A DNA stretch of 8,352 nucleotides from Sulfitobacter sp. (GCA_024636395.1 JAGXHD010000025.1:1-8352), one strand, 5' to 3'. Positions 1-6,914 are shown, numbered from the stretch's first letter. Made by a program: numbers and translations. Notes: generated from the letters alone by a model not told the origin.

Positions 1-107
1 AGCCACAAGTACCCGAGAAGCGCCGGATTTTTCCTAGACGGCGGGCAGGGGTTTAAGCTACCTTGCTGGAAACGGGGCGTGAACGATCCCGATCCGAGGC
101 AGTTTTG
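1..107. other. Upstream region of the aminotransferase; no gene identified
   Basis: No coding region is recognised here. On the + strand one frame runs open from the window edge to a TAG at 35-37, and another to a TGA at 106-108 that overlaps the next gene's ATG as TGATG. Either could be the tail of an upstream gene, but neither short peptide (11 or 35 residues) is recognisable. On the minus strand there is no ATG in this stretch, so a divergent gene would have to start outside it or use another codon. No convincing -35/-10 pair is seen; the best -10-like string (TAAGCT, 54-59) has no good partner. Confidence 0.5.
96..99 (+). promoter_or_regulatory. Ribosome binding site that sets the aminotransferase start
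   Basis: GAGG lies 8 nt before the ATG at 108. The reading frame stays open upstream to a TTG at 63, but that start has no Shine-Dalgarno match and the extra 15 residues (rich in Arg, Glu and Ser) do not look like an aminotransferase N-terminus. The site therefore favours the 108 start. Confidence 0.7.
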
Positions 108-1295
108 ATGAATTTTCCTGAGCGGTTTTCGAACCTTCCTGCTCATGCGTGGCCCCGTCTGCGTGCGCTTCTCGATGCGCACGAGGGGGGCGGTCCGCTG
201 ATCCAGATGACCATAGGCGAGCCGAAACATGCGTTTCCGGCCTGGGTCACTGACGTGAACGTGCAAAACGCCGCTGGGTTTAACAGCTATCCGCCAAACG
301 ATGGCTCTCCCGAGTTGCGCGGTGCGATCGCGGGATGGATCGACCGTCGCTACGGCGTTCCGGTCGATGCAGATACACAGGTGATGGCGCTCAACGGCAC
401 GCGAGAAGGGCTCTATAATGCCGTGATCGCCCTGTGCCCCGAGCGCAAAAATGGCAAAAAGCCTGCGATTCTGATGCCGAACCCGTTTTATCAAGTATAC
501 ATGATCGCCGCGATTTCGGGGGCTTGCGATCCGGTGATGGTGAATGCCACCGCCGCCACGGGCCATCTGCCTGATTTTCAGGCGGTTGATGCCGAGACGC
601 TAGACCGAACGGTGGCGGTCTACATCTGCTCGCCCGCAAACCCACAAGGATCTGTCGCGACACGAGCCTATTGGGAAGCGCTGATCCAGCTCGGCGAGCT
701 GCATGATTTTGTGATCTTCGCCGATGAGTGCTATTCGGAGGTGTACCGGGATGCAGCCCCCGTGGGCGCTTTGCAGGTTGCTCATGAGATGGGCGCGGAT
801 CTCAATCGCGTTGTTATTTTCCACTCCCTGAGCAAACGCTCCAATCTGCCGGGCCTGCGGTCGGGCTTTTGCGCCTCGGGTGCGCAATCCATGAGCGAGA
901 TTAAGCAGCTGCGCAATTATGCCGGCGCCCCCCTGCCGCTCCCGTTGCAAGCGGCGGCAGCGGCGGTGTGGAGCGATGAAGCGCATGTGATCGAGAGCCG
1001 CGCGATGTATGCCGAGAAATTCGAGATCGCCGACCGTATTTTCGGTAATGTTGCCGGATACATGAGCCCTGAGGCGGGTTTTTTCCTGTGGCTGCCCGTC
1101 GAAGACGATGAGGCTGCGGCTGTGAAGCTGTGGCGTGAGACGGGCGTGAAGGTGCTGCCTGGCGGCTATCTTGCGCAAGACGTTCCCGGGGTCGAGAACC
1201 CGGGCAAGAAATATATAAGAGCGGCCCTGGTGGCCCCGAAAGAAGAGACGGAGCGGGGCCTCATGGCCATTCGCGACTGTCTTTATCCGGTATAG
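108..1295 (+). CDS. dapC: PLP-dependent class I/II aminotransferase, probable succinyldiaminopimelate aminotransferase
   Basis: Fold-type I aminotransferase of 395 residues, a normal family length. Visible active-site elements: the NPFYQVY segment, Asn178 in SPANPQG, Asp206 and Tyr209 in DECYSEVY (these contact the PLP ring), the Schiff-base Lys243 in SLSKRSNLPGLRSGF, and Arg371 in KKYIRAAL (substrate carboxylate). The SLSKRSNxPGxRSGF version of the lysine motif is typical of DapC-type N-succinyl-LL-diaminopimelate aminotransferases. That enzyme uses glutamate to aminate N-succinyl-2-amino-6-oxopimelate in the cytoplasm, on the route to diaminopimelate and lysine. The fold and chemistry are certain; the exact substrate is inferred from the motif, and a general aspartate- or other amino-acid aminotransferase remains possible. 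The start is chosen by the GAGG site at 96-99. ftsK follows after 12 nt with no terminator between, so the two are probably co-transcribed. Confidence 0.9.
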   Translation: MNFPERFSNLPAHAWPRLRALLDAHEGGGPLIQMTIGEPKHAFPAWVTDVNVQNAAGFNSYPPNDGSPELRGAIAGWIDRRYGVPVDADTQVMALNGTREGLYNAVIALCPERKNGKKPAILMPNPFYQVYMIAAISGACDPVMVNATAATGHLPDFQAVDAETLDRTVAVYICSPANPQGSVATRAYWEALIQLGELHDFVIFADECYSEVYRDAAPVGALQVAHEMGADLNRVVIFHSLSKRSNLPGLRSGFCASGAQSMSEIKQLRNYAGAPLPLPLQAAAAAVWSDEAHVIESRAMYAEKFEIADRIFGNVAGYMSPEAGFFLWLPVEDDEAAAVKLWRETGVKVLPGGYLAQDVPGVENPGKKYIRAALVAPKEETERGLMAIRDCLYPV

Positions 1296-1300
1296 AGGGA
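1295..1300 (+). promoter_or_regulatory. Ribosome binding site of ftsK, overlapping the upstream stop codon
   Basis: GAGGGA begins on the last base of the aminotransferase TAG stop (1293-1295) and sits 7 nt before the ftsK ATG at 1308. This spacing suits translational coupling: a ribosome ending the first gene covers the start site of the second. Confidence 0.7.
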
Positions 1301-1307
1301 CGAGTTT

Positions 1308-4304
1308 ATGGCATATCAGACACGACAGCGCGAACCGCTGCTGGACAGCACAACGGCAGAGGCGATCGAGAAGCGCGGCAAGGAATTGCTGGGTTTGGTC
1401 CTGCTGGCGCTCGGTGTCATGGCGGCCATGATGATCGGCAGCTACACCCCCGACGATCCGAACTGGATGCTGGCAACGGATGCGCCCGCGCAAAATCGGC
1501 TGGGTCGTATGGGTGCGTCGCTCGCGGCACCGCTGTTCATGATCGTGGGCTGGGGGGCTTGGGGTCTCGCGATTGTTTTGCTGGCCTGGGGCGTGCGTTT
1601 TGCGCTGCACCGGGGGCAGGAGCGGGCGATGGGCCGTTTGATCTTTGCGCCGATCGCCATGGCGCTGGGCGCGATTTACGCATCGACCCTCACGCCGGGA
1701 TCCGAATGGCTGCAAACACACAGCTTCGGCCTCGGCGGTCTGTTCGGTGATACGGTCATGGGTGTTATCCTTACGGTTTTGCCCATCGGCTCCACCTTTA
1801 CGGTCAAGATGATGTCGGTGGTGATGGGACTCGGAATTGTCGCCCTCGGCGCCTTCGTTCTTGGATTTACACGCAGCGAGCTGACGCGCTTCGGCCGCTT
1901 CCTGCTGGTCGGCACAATCATGGTTTATGCGGCGCTGATGAATATTCTGGGCCGCAGCGCGACGGGCGCCGTGAGTGCCGCGCAGGGTCTTCAGGCAAAG
2001 CAGGCGGATCGGCGCGCGCAGCGGCGCATTGAACGCGACGAAGCAGAAGCCTACGCGCGGGCGCAGGCGCAGGTCGCTCCTGCTGCTGCGCGCACCTCAG
2101 GGCTCGTTGCAAGCCGGGCGATGCCCTTTGCCAGCCCACAGCCCGAGCCCTCCATGTTTGCCACGCCGGAAGCCAAGACGGGCCTTCTGGCGCGCATGCC
2201 GGGCCTGATCAAGCGCCCCGATGCCATGCCGCAGCCCGAACTGGTAGAGACTTATCACGATGCCGTTCTGGAGGAGGGGCCCAGCGAGGATCGTATCAAA
2301 ACCAAGATTTCCGACATAATCAAAAACCGTGTGCGCCATTCAAACGCCGTGCATGTCCCTGCGACCGCACCGCTGACACGCGGCCGTGGCCGTGGGCCCG
2401 ATCCGCTGGTATTGAACACAACCCGCGCTGAGCCGCCGCTGACCGCACCCGCCAGATCCACAGCAGTACTTCCCGCAGAGCCGCCTCTGAGCGCGCGCGT
2501 GGTCCCACCTGCGCCTCCTGCTCCCGTCTATGCCGATGCCGCACCGATGGAGCATTACGACGCATTCGATACGCCCTACCCCGAGGACGAGGTGAATATC
2601 TTTGTAGAGCCGGATGCGATGGACGAGGCGCAGGTTCGGCCAACCGCCTACACGCCTGCCGCGCCAAGAATTCCGATGCCGGAAGCCAAGCGTGTGGTCA
2701 TGCCGATGATGCGCAAGCCCGTGCCGCAAAGCAAGCAGGCCAAAGCCGAAGCGCAGCCGACCCTATCGTTCGACGACAGCCATCCGGGTTTTGAGCTGCC
2801 CCCGCTGAGCCTGCTGGAAGCCGCGCCCGATACGCCGCGCCAGCATCTGAGCGATGAAGCGCTGGAAGAAAACGCGCGCATGCTGGAATCCGTGCTCGAT
2901 GATTATGGCGTGAAGGGCGAGATTGTAGCCGTGCGCCCCGGCCCTGTCGTGACCATGTACGAGCTGGAACCCGCACCGGGCCTCAAGGCAAGCCGTGTGA
3001 TCGGTCTTGCGGACGATATTGCGCGCTCCATGGCTGCGCTGTCTGCGCGCGTCTCGACCGTGCCGGGCCGCAGCGTGATCGGGATCGAACTGCCCAATGA
3101 GCACCGCGAGAAGGTGGTGCTGCGCGAGATCATAAGCTCCCGCGATTTCGGCGACGGCAACCAGAATCTGCCGCTTGCTCTAGGCAAGGACATCGGCGGG
3201 GAGCCTGTGGTGGCCAACCTCGCCAAGATGCCACACCTGCTGATTGCCGGTACCACCGGTTCGGGTAAGTCCGTGGCGATCAACACGATGATCCTGTCGC
3301 TGCTCTACAAGCTCTCGCCCGAAGAGTGCCGGATGATCATGATCGACCCCAAGATGCTGGAACTCAGCGTCTATGACGGCATCCCGCATTTGCTGTCGCC
3401 CGTCGTGACGGACCCGAAAAAGGCGCTCGTCGCGCTCAAGTGGACCGTGGGCGAGATGGAGGACCGCTACCGCAAGATGTCTAAAATGGGTGTGCGCAAC
3501 ATCGAGGGCTACAACGGCCGCGTGAAGGAAGCGCTGGCCAAAGGTGAGATGTTCTCGCGCACAGTGCAGACCGGGTTTGACGACGATACCGGCGAGCCGA
3601 TTTTCGAGACGGAAGAAAACACACCTGTCAAGCTGCCCTATATCGTCGTGATCGTGGATGAGATGGCCGACCTGATGATGGTTGCGGGCAAGGAGATCGA
3701 GGCCTGCATCCAGCGCCTGGCACAGATGGCGCGTGCCTCCGGCATCCACCTCATTATGGCGACACAGCGGCCTTCGGTCGACGTGATCACTGGCACGATC
3801 AAGGCGAACTTCCCCACGCGGATTTCGTTTCAGGTAACGTCGAAAATCGACAGTCGCACCATTCTGGGCGAGATGGGCGCAGAGCAGCTGCTGGGCATGG
3901 GCGACATGCTCTACATGGCCGGCGGCTCCAAAGTGATCCGCTGTCACGGCCCCTTTGTCAGCGATGAGGAAGTCGAGGAAATCGTCAACCACCTCAAGCA
4001 GTTCGGCGAGCCTGAATACGTCTCCGGCGTGGTCGAAGGGCCACCCGAGGATAAGGAATCCGATATCGATACGGTTTTGGGCCTTAACACTGGCGGCAAC
4101 ACGGATAGCGAGGATGCGCTCTACGATACTGCAGTCGCGATCGTGACCAAGGATCGGAAATGCTCCACCTCCTACATCCAGAGAAAACTCGCGATTGGCT
4201 ACAACAAGGCCGCCCGTCTGGTTGAACAAATGGAGGATGAAGGTCTTGTCTCTCCGGCCAACCACGTCGGTAAACGTGAGATCCTCGTGCCGGAACAAGG
4301 TTAA
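1308..4304 (+). CDS. ftsK: Cell division DNA translocase FtsK
   Basis: Membrane-anchored, septum-located hexameric ATPase that pumps DNA and helps resolve chromosome dimers with XerCD at dif. At 998 residues it is within the usual range. The N-terminus has four or more hydrophobic segments (about 27-46, 70-100, 111-128, then several between 140 and 215) with the FtsK-type YTPDDPNW after the first. A Pro/Ala-rich linker of about 260 residues follows; inside it lies a conserved-looking amphipathic patch at 328-343 (DRIKTKISDIIKNRVR). The alpha domain starts near 485. The RecA-like beta domain carries Walker A GTTGSGKS (648-655, Lys654), Walker B ending Asp784-Glu785, and the signature ATQRPS (818-823) followed by the GTIKANFPTRISFQV region. 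The C-terminal winged-helix gamma domain (about 936-998, DALYDTAVAIV to KREIL), which reads KOPS DNA motifs and touches XerD in studied bacteria, is complete. No key residue is missing. It is probably expressed with the aminotransferase before it and ends at the strong terminator after it. Confidence 0.98.
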   Translation: MAYQTRQREPLLDSTTAEAIEKRGKELLGLVLLALGVMAAMMIGSYTPDDPNWMLATDAPAQNRLGRMGASLAAPLFMIVGWGAWGLAIVLLAWGVRFALHRGQERAMGRLIFAPIAMALGAIYASTLTPGSEWLQTHSFGLGGLFGDTVMGVILTVLPIGSTFTVKMMSVVMGLGIVALGAFVLGFTRSELTRFGRFLLVGTIMVYAALMNILGRSATGAVSAAQGLQAKQADRRAQRRIERDEAEAYARAQAQVAPAAARTSGLVASRAMPFASPQPEPSMFATPEAKTGLLARMPGLIKRPDAMPQPELVETYHDAVLEEGPSEDRIKTKISDIIKNRVRHSNAVHVPATAPLTRGRGRGPDPLVLNTTRAEPPLTAPARSTAVLPAEPPLSARVVPPAPPAPVYADAAPMEHYDAFDTPYPEDEVNIFVEPDAMDEAQVRPTAYTPAAPRIPMPEAKRVVMPMMRKPVPQSKQAKAEAQPTLSFDDSHPGFELPPLSLLEAAPDTPRQHLSDEALEENARMLESVLDDYGVKGEIVAVRPGPVVTMYELEPAPGLKASRVIGLADDIARSMAALSARVSTVPGRSVIGIELPNEHREKVVLREIISSRDFGDGNQNLPLALGKDIGGEPVVANLAKMPHLLIAGTTGSGKSVAINTMILSLLYKLSPEECRMIMIDPKMLELSVYDGIPHLLSPVVTDPKKALVALKWTVGEMEDRYRKMSKMGVRNIEGYNGRVKEALAKGEMFSRTVQTGFDDDTGEPIFETEENTPVKLPYIVVIVDEMADLMMVAGKEIEACIQRLAQMARASGIHLIMATQRPSVDVITGTIKANFPTRISFQVTSKIDSRTILGEMGAEQLLGMGDMLYMAGGSKVIRCHGPFVSDEEVEEIVNHLKQFGEPEYVSGVVEGPPEDKESDIDTVLGLNTGGNTDSEDALYDTAVAIVTKDRKCSTSYIQRKLAIGYNKAARLVEQMEDEGLVSPANHVGKREILVPEQG

Positions 4305-4330
4305 CCTCCCCGACCGGCACCCCTCGGTGA

Positions 4331-4365
4331 AATGGCCCCCCTGCTCAGAGGGGGGCCATTTTTTT
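4331..4365 (+). terminator. Rho-independent terminator after ftsK
   Basis: A perfect 11-bp stem (4331-4341 AATGGCCCCCC with 4350-4360 GGGGGGCCATT) closes an 8-nt loop, TGCTCAGA, and the right arm runs into seven T residues (4359-4365). It lies 26 nt after the ftsK stop and is a very strong intrinsic terminator, so lolA is unlikely to be read mainly from the ftsK transcript. Confidence 0.95.
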
Positions 4366-4471
4366 GCCTCCAGAGGCTTGCCAACCCTGATGGAGATCAC
4401 GGACTGCGTTCGCTTTTTCGGATAAGGGGAAAGCCGCCTGTGTGGCATGCAATCAGCAGAAAATCTTGGGC

Positions 4472-4486
4472 TGATATCGCATATCA
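4472..4486. promoter_or_regulatory. Inverted repeat upstream of lolA, possible operator
   Basis: TGATAT-CGC-ATATCA is a perfect 6-bp inverted repeat with a 3-nt spacer, in a 175-nt stretch between the ftsK terminator and lolA that holds no gene. Its right arm falls where a -35 box would lie for the -10-like TAGAAT at 4504-4509. A dimeric regulator could bind here, but no regulator is identified and a chance palindrome is possible. Confidence 0.3.
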
Positions 4487-4509
4487 ACGCCCGCCCCCCT
4501 ATGTAGAAT
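4481..4509 (+). promoter_or_regulatory. Candidate lolA promoter
   Basis: TAGAAT (4504-4509, five of six matches to TATAAT) follows a weak -35 candidate ATATCA (4481-4486, three of six) at a 17-nt spacing, leaving a short leader before the ATG at 4541. A promoter is expected because the ftsK terminator isolates lolA, but the -35 match is poor. Confidence 0.35.
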
Positions 4510-4540
4510 GTAGCACTTTGCAAGAACATAGGATTATCCC

Positions 4541-5140
4541 ATGCGACTTCTGAAAACCATCATACTCGGCGCGGCCGTGACCGTCGCAGCGACGGCTGCC
4601 ATGGCTGACAGGCTGCCGCTGGGCAATATCAGCAGCTACCTTAACGCCATGACCACTGCTCAGGGAGAGTTTACCCAGATCAACGGCGACGGGACTATTT
4701 CGACCGGGATGATCTACATCAAGCGGCCGGGCCGCGTGCGCTTCGAATACAACGCTCCTGATACGGGCCTCGTGGTGGCGGGCTCCAATACCGTCGTGAT
4801 CTATGACACCAAATCAAATCAGGCGCCGGAGACCTATCCACTGGCGCGCACGCCGCTGTCGATCATTCTGGCGGAAAATGTGAACCTGTCACAGGCGCGC
4901 ATGGTGACCGGTCACACCTATGACGGCACGGCAACGACAGTCACTGCGCAAGATCCCGAAAACCCGCAATACGGCAATATCCAGATGAAATTCACGGGCC
5001 CGGATCCGGAACTGCGCCAGTGGATCATCAACGATGGCAACGGCGGGCAGACCACGGTTGTTCTGGGTGACTTGCAAAGAGGCGGTAACCTGCCCAACGC
5101 GCTGTTTGATGTGGGCGCGCCTGGGGTCGTCAACCGCTAG
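4541..5140 (+). CDS. lolA: Outer-membrane lipoprotein carrier protein LolA
   Basis: Periplasmic chaperone that takes lipoproteins released by the LolCDE transporter and carries them to the outer membrane. The protein has 199 residues, normal for LolA. A signal peptide is clear: Lys5, a hydrophobic stretch to Ala20, and a likely cleavage after AMA (residue 22) before Asp23. The mature part has family hallmarks: the GEFTQ strand (FTQ at 44-46), the KRPGRVRFEY segment (61-70), a VVIYD strand, the PLS helix region near 105-110, and the QWIINDGNGGQTTV strand with a C-terminal NALFDV. AGGA at 4530-4533 lies 7 nt before the ATG. Alphaproteobacteria usually lack an obvious LolB, and none is seen here. 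The gene stands alone between two terminators. The lipoprotein gene that converges on it could encode one of its clients, by inference. Confidence 0.93.
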   Translation: MRLLKTIILGAAVTVAATAAMADRLPLGNISSYLNAMTTAQGEFTQINGDGTISTGMIYIKRPGRVRFEYNAPDTGLVVAGSNTVVIYDTKSNQAPETYPLARTPLSIILAENVNLSQARMVTGHTYDGTATTVTAQDPENPQYGNIQMKFTGPDPELRQWIINDGNGGQTTVVLGDLQRGGNLPNALFDVGAPGVVNR

Positions 5141-5191
5141 TAATTTACGACTTGCATCGCAAGCACAGCCTGCGTTTGCCCTGAGACACTC

Positions 5192-5220
5192 ATGGCGCCC
5201 GTGATTTCGGGCGCCATTTT
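5192..5220 (+). terminator. Rho-independent terminator after lolA
   Basis: A perfect 10-bp stem (5192-5201 ATGGCGCCCG with 5208-5217 CGGGCGCCAT) has a 6-nt loop, TGATTT, and ends in TTTT (5217-5220). The T run is short, but position (51 nt after the lolA stop) and stem quality fit. In the minus direction there is no T run, so it serves lolA rather than the converging gene. Confidence 0.85.
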
Positions 5221-5283
5221 CAATGGACGATCGCAAACCTTCGCTGCCAGTTCCCGCACACAGGGTAACGATCCCTGCACGGA

Positions 5284-5871
5284 TCACCGAAGGCGGCAGG
5301 CCGCAATCTGTTGCTCGTACATCGCCGCGCGGGTCTCGACCCTGCCGGCAACGCCGATCAGCCATGGTTTTGCGTTGTAGGAACCGCGGCGATACCCGCT
5401 GTGGCCTTCATGGTATGCCAGATACTGATTGCGCGCATCTGTGAGAGCGATGCCATTACGCTCCCTGCTGATGTTTTTGTACCAGCCCATGAAGTCGGTC
5501 GCATCATCAATCCGGTCGCGGCGGGCGCCGCGTTTGCGCTCGGCCACCACATATTCATCCCAAGTCCCGTCGAGGGCCTGTCCATAGCCAAAAGCGCTCG
5601 ATTGGCGGCCCATGGGAATTACGCCAAGCACGTAGCGGAAGGGTGTGCGCGCATCGCCGACGAATTTGCTCTCTTGATGGATCGTGGCCATCTGGACATG
5701 AATGGGGATACCCCATTTCCGCTCGGTCTTCTTGAACGCTCTGTAGTAATCGGGGCGCTGTTGGAGAATCGTGCATGCGTTGTCCAGATCCCGCGGAGGG
5801 GTCGTGGAGGACGAGCCGCCACAACTGGACAAAAGCAACGCGATTATCATAGCGCGAAGGGGTTTTTTCAT
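5284..5871 (-). CDS. SLT-type lytic transglycosylase lipoprotein
   Basis: Predicted peptidoglycan-cleaving lipoprotein of 195 residues. The N-terminus is a short lipoprotein signal (Lys2, Lys3, hydrophobic 8-14) with lipobox Leu14-Ser-Ser-Cys17; the residue after the cysteine is Gly, not Asp, which by the usual sorting rule points to the outer membrane. After a Ser/Thr/Pro tether, the lysozyme-like SLT fold shows the likely catalytic Glu67 in HQESKF, the GYGQ motif (95-98) followed by DGTWDEY, and the YLAYHEGHSGY motif (150-160) seen in this family. Two further cysteines (33 and 192) sit at either end of the domain and could form a disulfide. The ATG is preceded by GAGG (complement of 5882-5885) 10 nt upstream. 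It lies 77 nt downstream of the AEC gene on the same strand, with a candidate promoter in the gap. The exact transglycosylase subfamily was not determined. Confidence 0.85.
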   Translation of the reverse strand: MKKPLRAMIIALLLSSCGGSSSTTPPRDLDNACTILQQRPDYYRAFKKTERKWGIPIHVQMATIHQESKFVGDARTPFRYVLGVIPMGRQSSAFGYGQALDGTWDEYVVAERKRGARRDRIDDATDFMGWYKNISRERNGIALTDARNQYLAYHEGHSGYRRGSYNAKPWLIGVAGRVETRAAMYEQQIAACRLR

Positions 5872-5911
5872 CTGCCTATCGCCTCAAGATTAGTTTTTTA
5901 TATTTTGTGAG

Positions 5912-5940
5912 ATCATAGCGCAGAACGCCGTAGTTTTACA
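5912..5940 (-). promoter_or_regulatory. Candidate promoter of the transglycosylase gene
   Basis: Read on the minus strand, TGTAAA (5935-5940, three of six matches to the -35 box) and TATGAT (5912-5917, five of six to the -10 box) are 17 nt apart and lie about 40 nt before the ATG at 5871, followed by an A/T-rich leader. It would allow the lipoprotein to be expressed apart from the upstream AEC gene. No clear terminator for the AEC gene is seen in this gap, so read-through is also possible. Confidence 0.4.
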
Positions 5941-5948
5941 GTCCGAAT

Positions 5949-6830
5949 CTAGAGAAGAGCCGCTAAAAGTAGCGGCAAGGCGCCGACCGAGATGAGGGTC
6001 GAGACGACGACGAGCCCAGCGACCGCCTGCGCATCGGCGCCGTATTTCTCGGCCAGCAGATAAGACGTGACTGCGACGGGTGTGGCAACCTGAAGCACCA
6101 GAACGCCGAAAGCGGTACGATCTAGGCCGAAAGCGATGCCTGCAAGCCCCGCGATGCCGACGCAGGCCACGAGCTTGATTACCGACAAAATGACCGCACG
6201 CCCGATGCCGCCGGGAGTCAACCGGGCGACGGCCACGCCCAGCGTGATCAGCATGAGCGGAATCGCCATCCGCCCGATCAGCGAGAGCGTATTGGTCACA
6301 AACGTGGGTGTCTCCCAGCCTTGCCAGAGAAAAATCCCGCCCAGAACGGTCGCTCCGACCAGTGGTTCGCGGAGCACTTTGCGAAAGCTGCCGGCCCCTG
6401 CAACCAGCCAGATCCCGAAGGTGAAAGTCCAGATCGCCATGATGGCAAACACGACCACAGCATAACTCAAGCCCTCGGGACCAAAGGCAAAAAGTGCCAG
6501 TGGCAGGCCGAGGTTTCCGGTGTTTCCAAAGATCATCGGGGCCATATACGTGCGCCGGTAGAGCCCTCCCGCCCGGACCAGAATCCAAGCTACGACCGTC
6601 ACTCCCAGATAGGCCGCGACCGATGCCAGCGATAGGGCGGTGAGGGCGGCGGGGTCGATATCCGTCTGCATCAGTGAGGTGAAGATCAGGCAGGGCACGG
6701 CCAGCGTCGTGGCAAGTTGCGTCACGAAGTTGATGCGGTATTCAAATCCCAGCTTTACCCAGATAAAACCAATGGCAGCCAGCAGAAATACGGGCGCCAC
6801 GATCTCCAGCACTGTCAGTGTAAGGTTCAC
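5949..6830 (-). CDS. AEC (auxin efflux carrier) family transporter
   Basis: Inner-membrane secondary transporter of 293 residues with about ten hydrophobic segments in two halves of five, roughly 8-26, 35-55, 63-86, 96-116, 122-145, 157-170, 184-203, 211-234, 239-260 and 267-293. Family features are visible: VPCLIF with the broken-helix proline (Pro46), the FGNTGNLGLPL motif (101-111), and in the second half QVATPVAVTSYLL (247-259) with Pro251 followed by YGAD. Members export or import small organic acids or amino acids (malonate and malate carriers are known); the substrate cannot be told here, and no metabolic neighbour points to one. The start is GTG, chosen because AAAGGAAA lies just upstream at a good distance. 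It is divergent from hspQ across 84 nt, so the control regions of the two genes must be very close or overlap. Confidence 0.92.
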   Translation of the reverse strand: MNLTLTVLEIVAPVFLLAAIGFIWVKLGFEYRINFVTQLATTLAVPCLIFTSLMQTDIDPAALTALSLASVAAYLGVTVVAWILVRAGGLYRRTYMAPMIFGNTGNLGLPLALFAFGPEGLSYAVVVFAIMAIWTFTFGIWLVAGAGSFRKVLREPLVGATVLGGIFLWQGWETPTFVTNTLSLIGRMAIPLMLITLGVAVARLTPGGIGRAVILSVIKLVACVGIAGLAGIAFGLDRTAFGVLVLQVATPVAVTSYLLAEKYGADAQAVAGLVVVSTLISVGALPLLLAALL

Positions 6831-6838
6831 AGACTGTT

Positions 6839-6842
6839 TCCT
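6839..6842 (-). promoter_or_regulatory. Ribosome binding site supporting a GTG start for the AEC transporter
   Basis: On the minus strand AGGA, within AAAGGAAA (complement of 6837-6844), lies 8 nt before the GTG at 6828-6830. There is no better ATG nearby, and the following residues lead straight into the first membrane segment. Confidence 0.7.
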
Positions 6843-6860
6843 TTAACCTTGCTGCAAGTG

Positions 6861-6886
6861 TTGGACAAAATGCCCTTGTCTCATGT
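6861..6886 (+). promoter_or_regulatory. Candidate heat-shock (sigma-32-type) promoter of hspQ
   Basis: TTGGACA (6861-6867) resembles the end of a CTTGAAA-type -35, and CTCATGT (6880-6886) matches the heat-shock -10 form CCCATNT except at one base, with 12 nt between. The predicted start would give a leader of about 20 nt containing the AGGGAG at 6900-6905. The match is partial. A short palindrome, CTTGC-T-GCAAG, lies just upstream at 6848-6858. Confidence 0.3.
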
Positions 6887-6914
6887 AGGAACCAAGAGTA
6901 GGGAGCGCATTGCT

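Noticed and set aside
43..50. KOPS-like FtsK guiding motif GGGCAGGG near ftsK
   Set aside because: A second match in the opposite direction (CCCTACCC, 2574-2581) lies close by inside ftsK. A 7-base pattern is expected about this often by chance in GC-rich DNA, and a mixed orientation does not support polarity.
63..107. TTG start 15 codons earlier for the aminotransferase
   Set aside because: No Shine-Dalgarno precedes it, and the added residues are unlike the family, whereas ATG 108 has GAGG at the right distance.
600..1721. 373-codon open frame antisense to the aminotransferase and the start of ftsK
   Set aside because: It covers parts of two well-supported genes on the other strand, is Arg/His/Gln-rich and resembles no family I know.
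3180..4529. 449-codon open frame antisense to ftsK
   Set aside because: It lies opposite the conserved beta and gamma domains, reads as His/Asp/Leu-rich filler without a recognisable domain, and would start inside the lolA upstream region across the ftsK terminator. Long antisense frames are expected in GC-rich genes.
4366..4540. Possible small gene or RNA between the ftsK terminator and lolA
   Set aside because: The short frames here have no good ribosome binding site or recognisable protein, and apart from the promoter-proximal palindrome no stable RNA fold or tRNA-like structure is apparent by eye.
5261..5277. CAGGG...CCCTG inverted repeat as a terminator for the minus-strand lipoprotein gene
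   Set aside because: Only five base pairs and no T run follow on the minus strand; too weak to call.
5311..5910. 199-codon plus-strand frame opposite the transglycosylase gene
   Set aside because: The minus strand here encodes a lipoprotein with an intact lipobox, catalytic glutamate and family motifs; the plus frame has no such features.
6717..6914. N-terminal extension of hspQ to the first in-frame start
   Set aside because: It overlaps the transporter gene and adds residues foreign to the HspQ family; the ATG at 6915 has a ribosome binding site and the canonical N-terminus.
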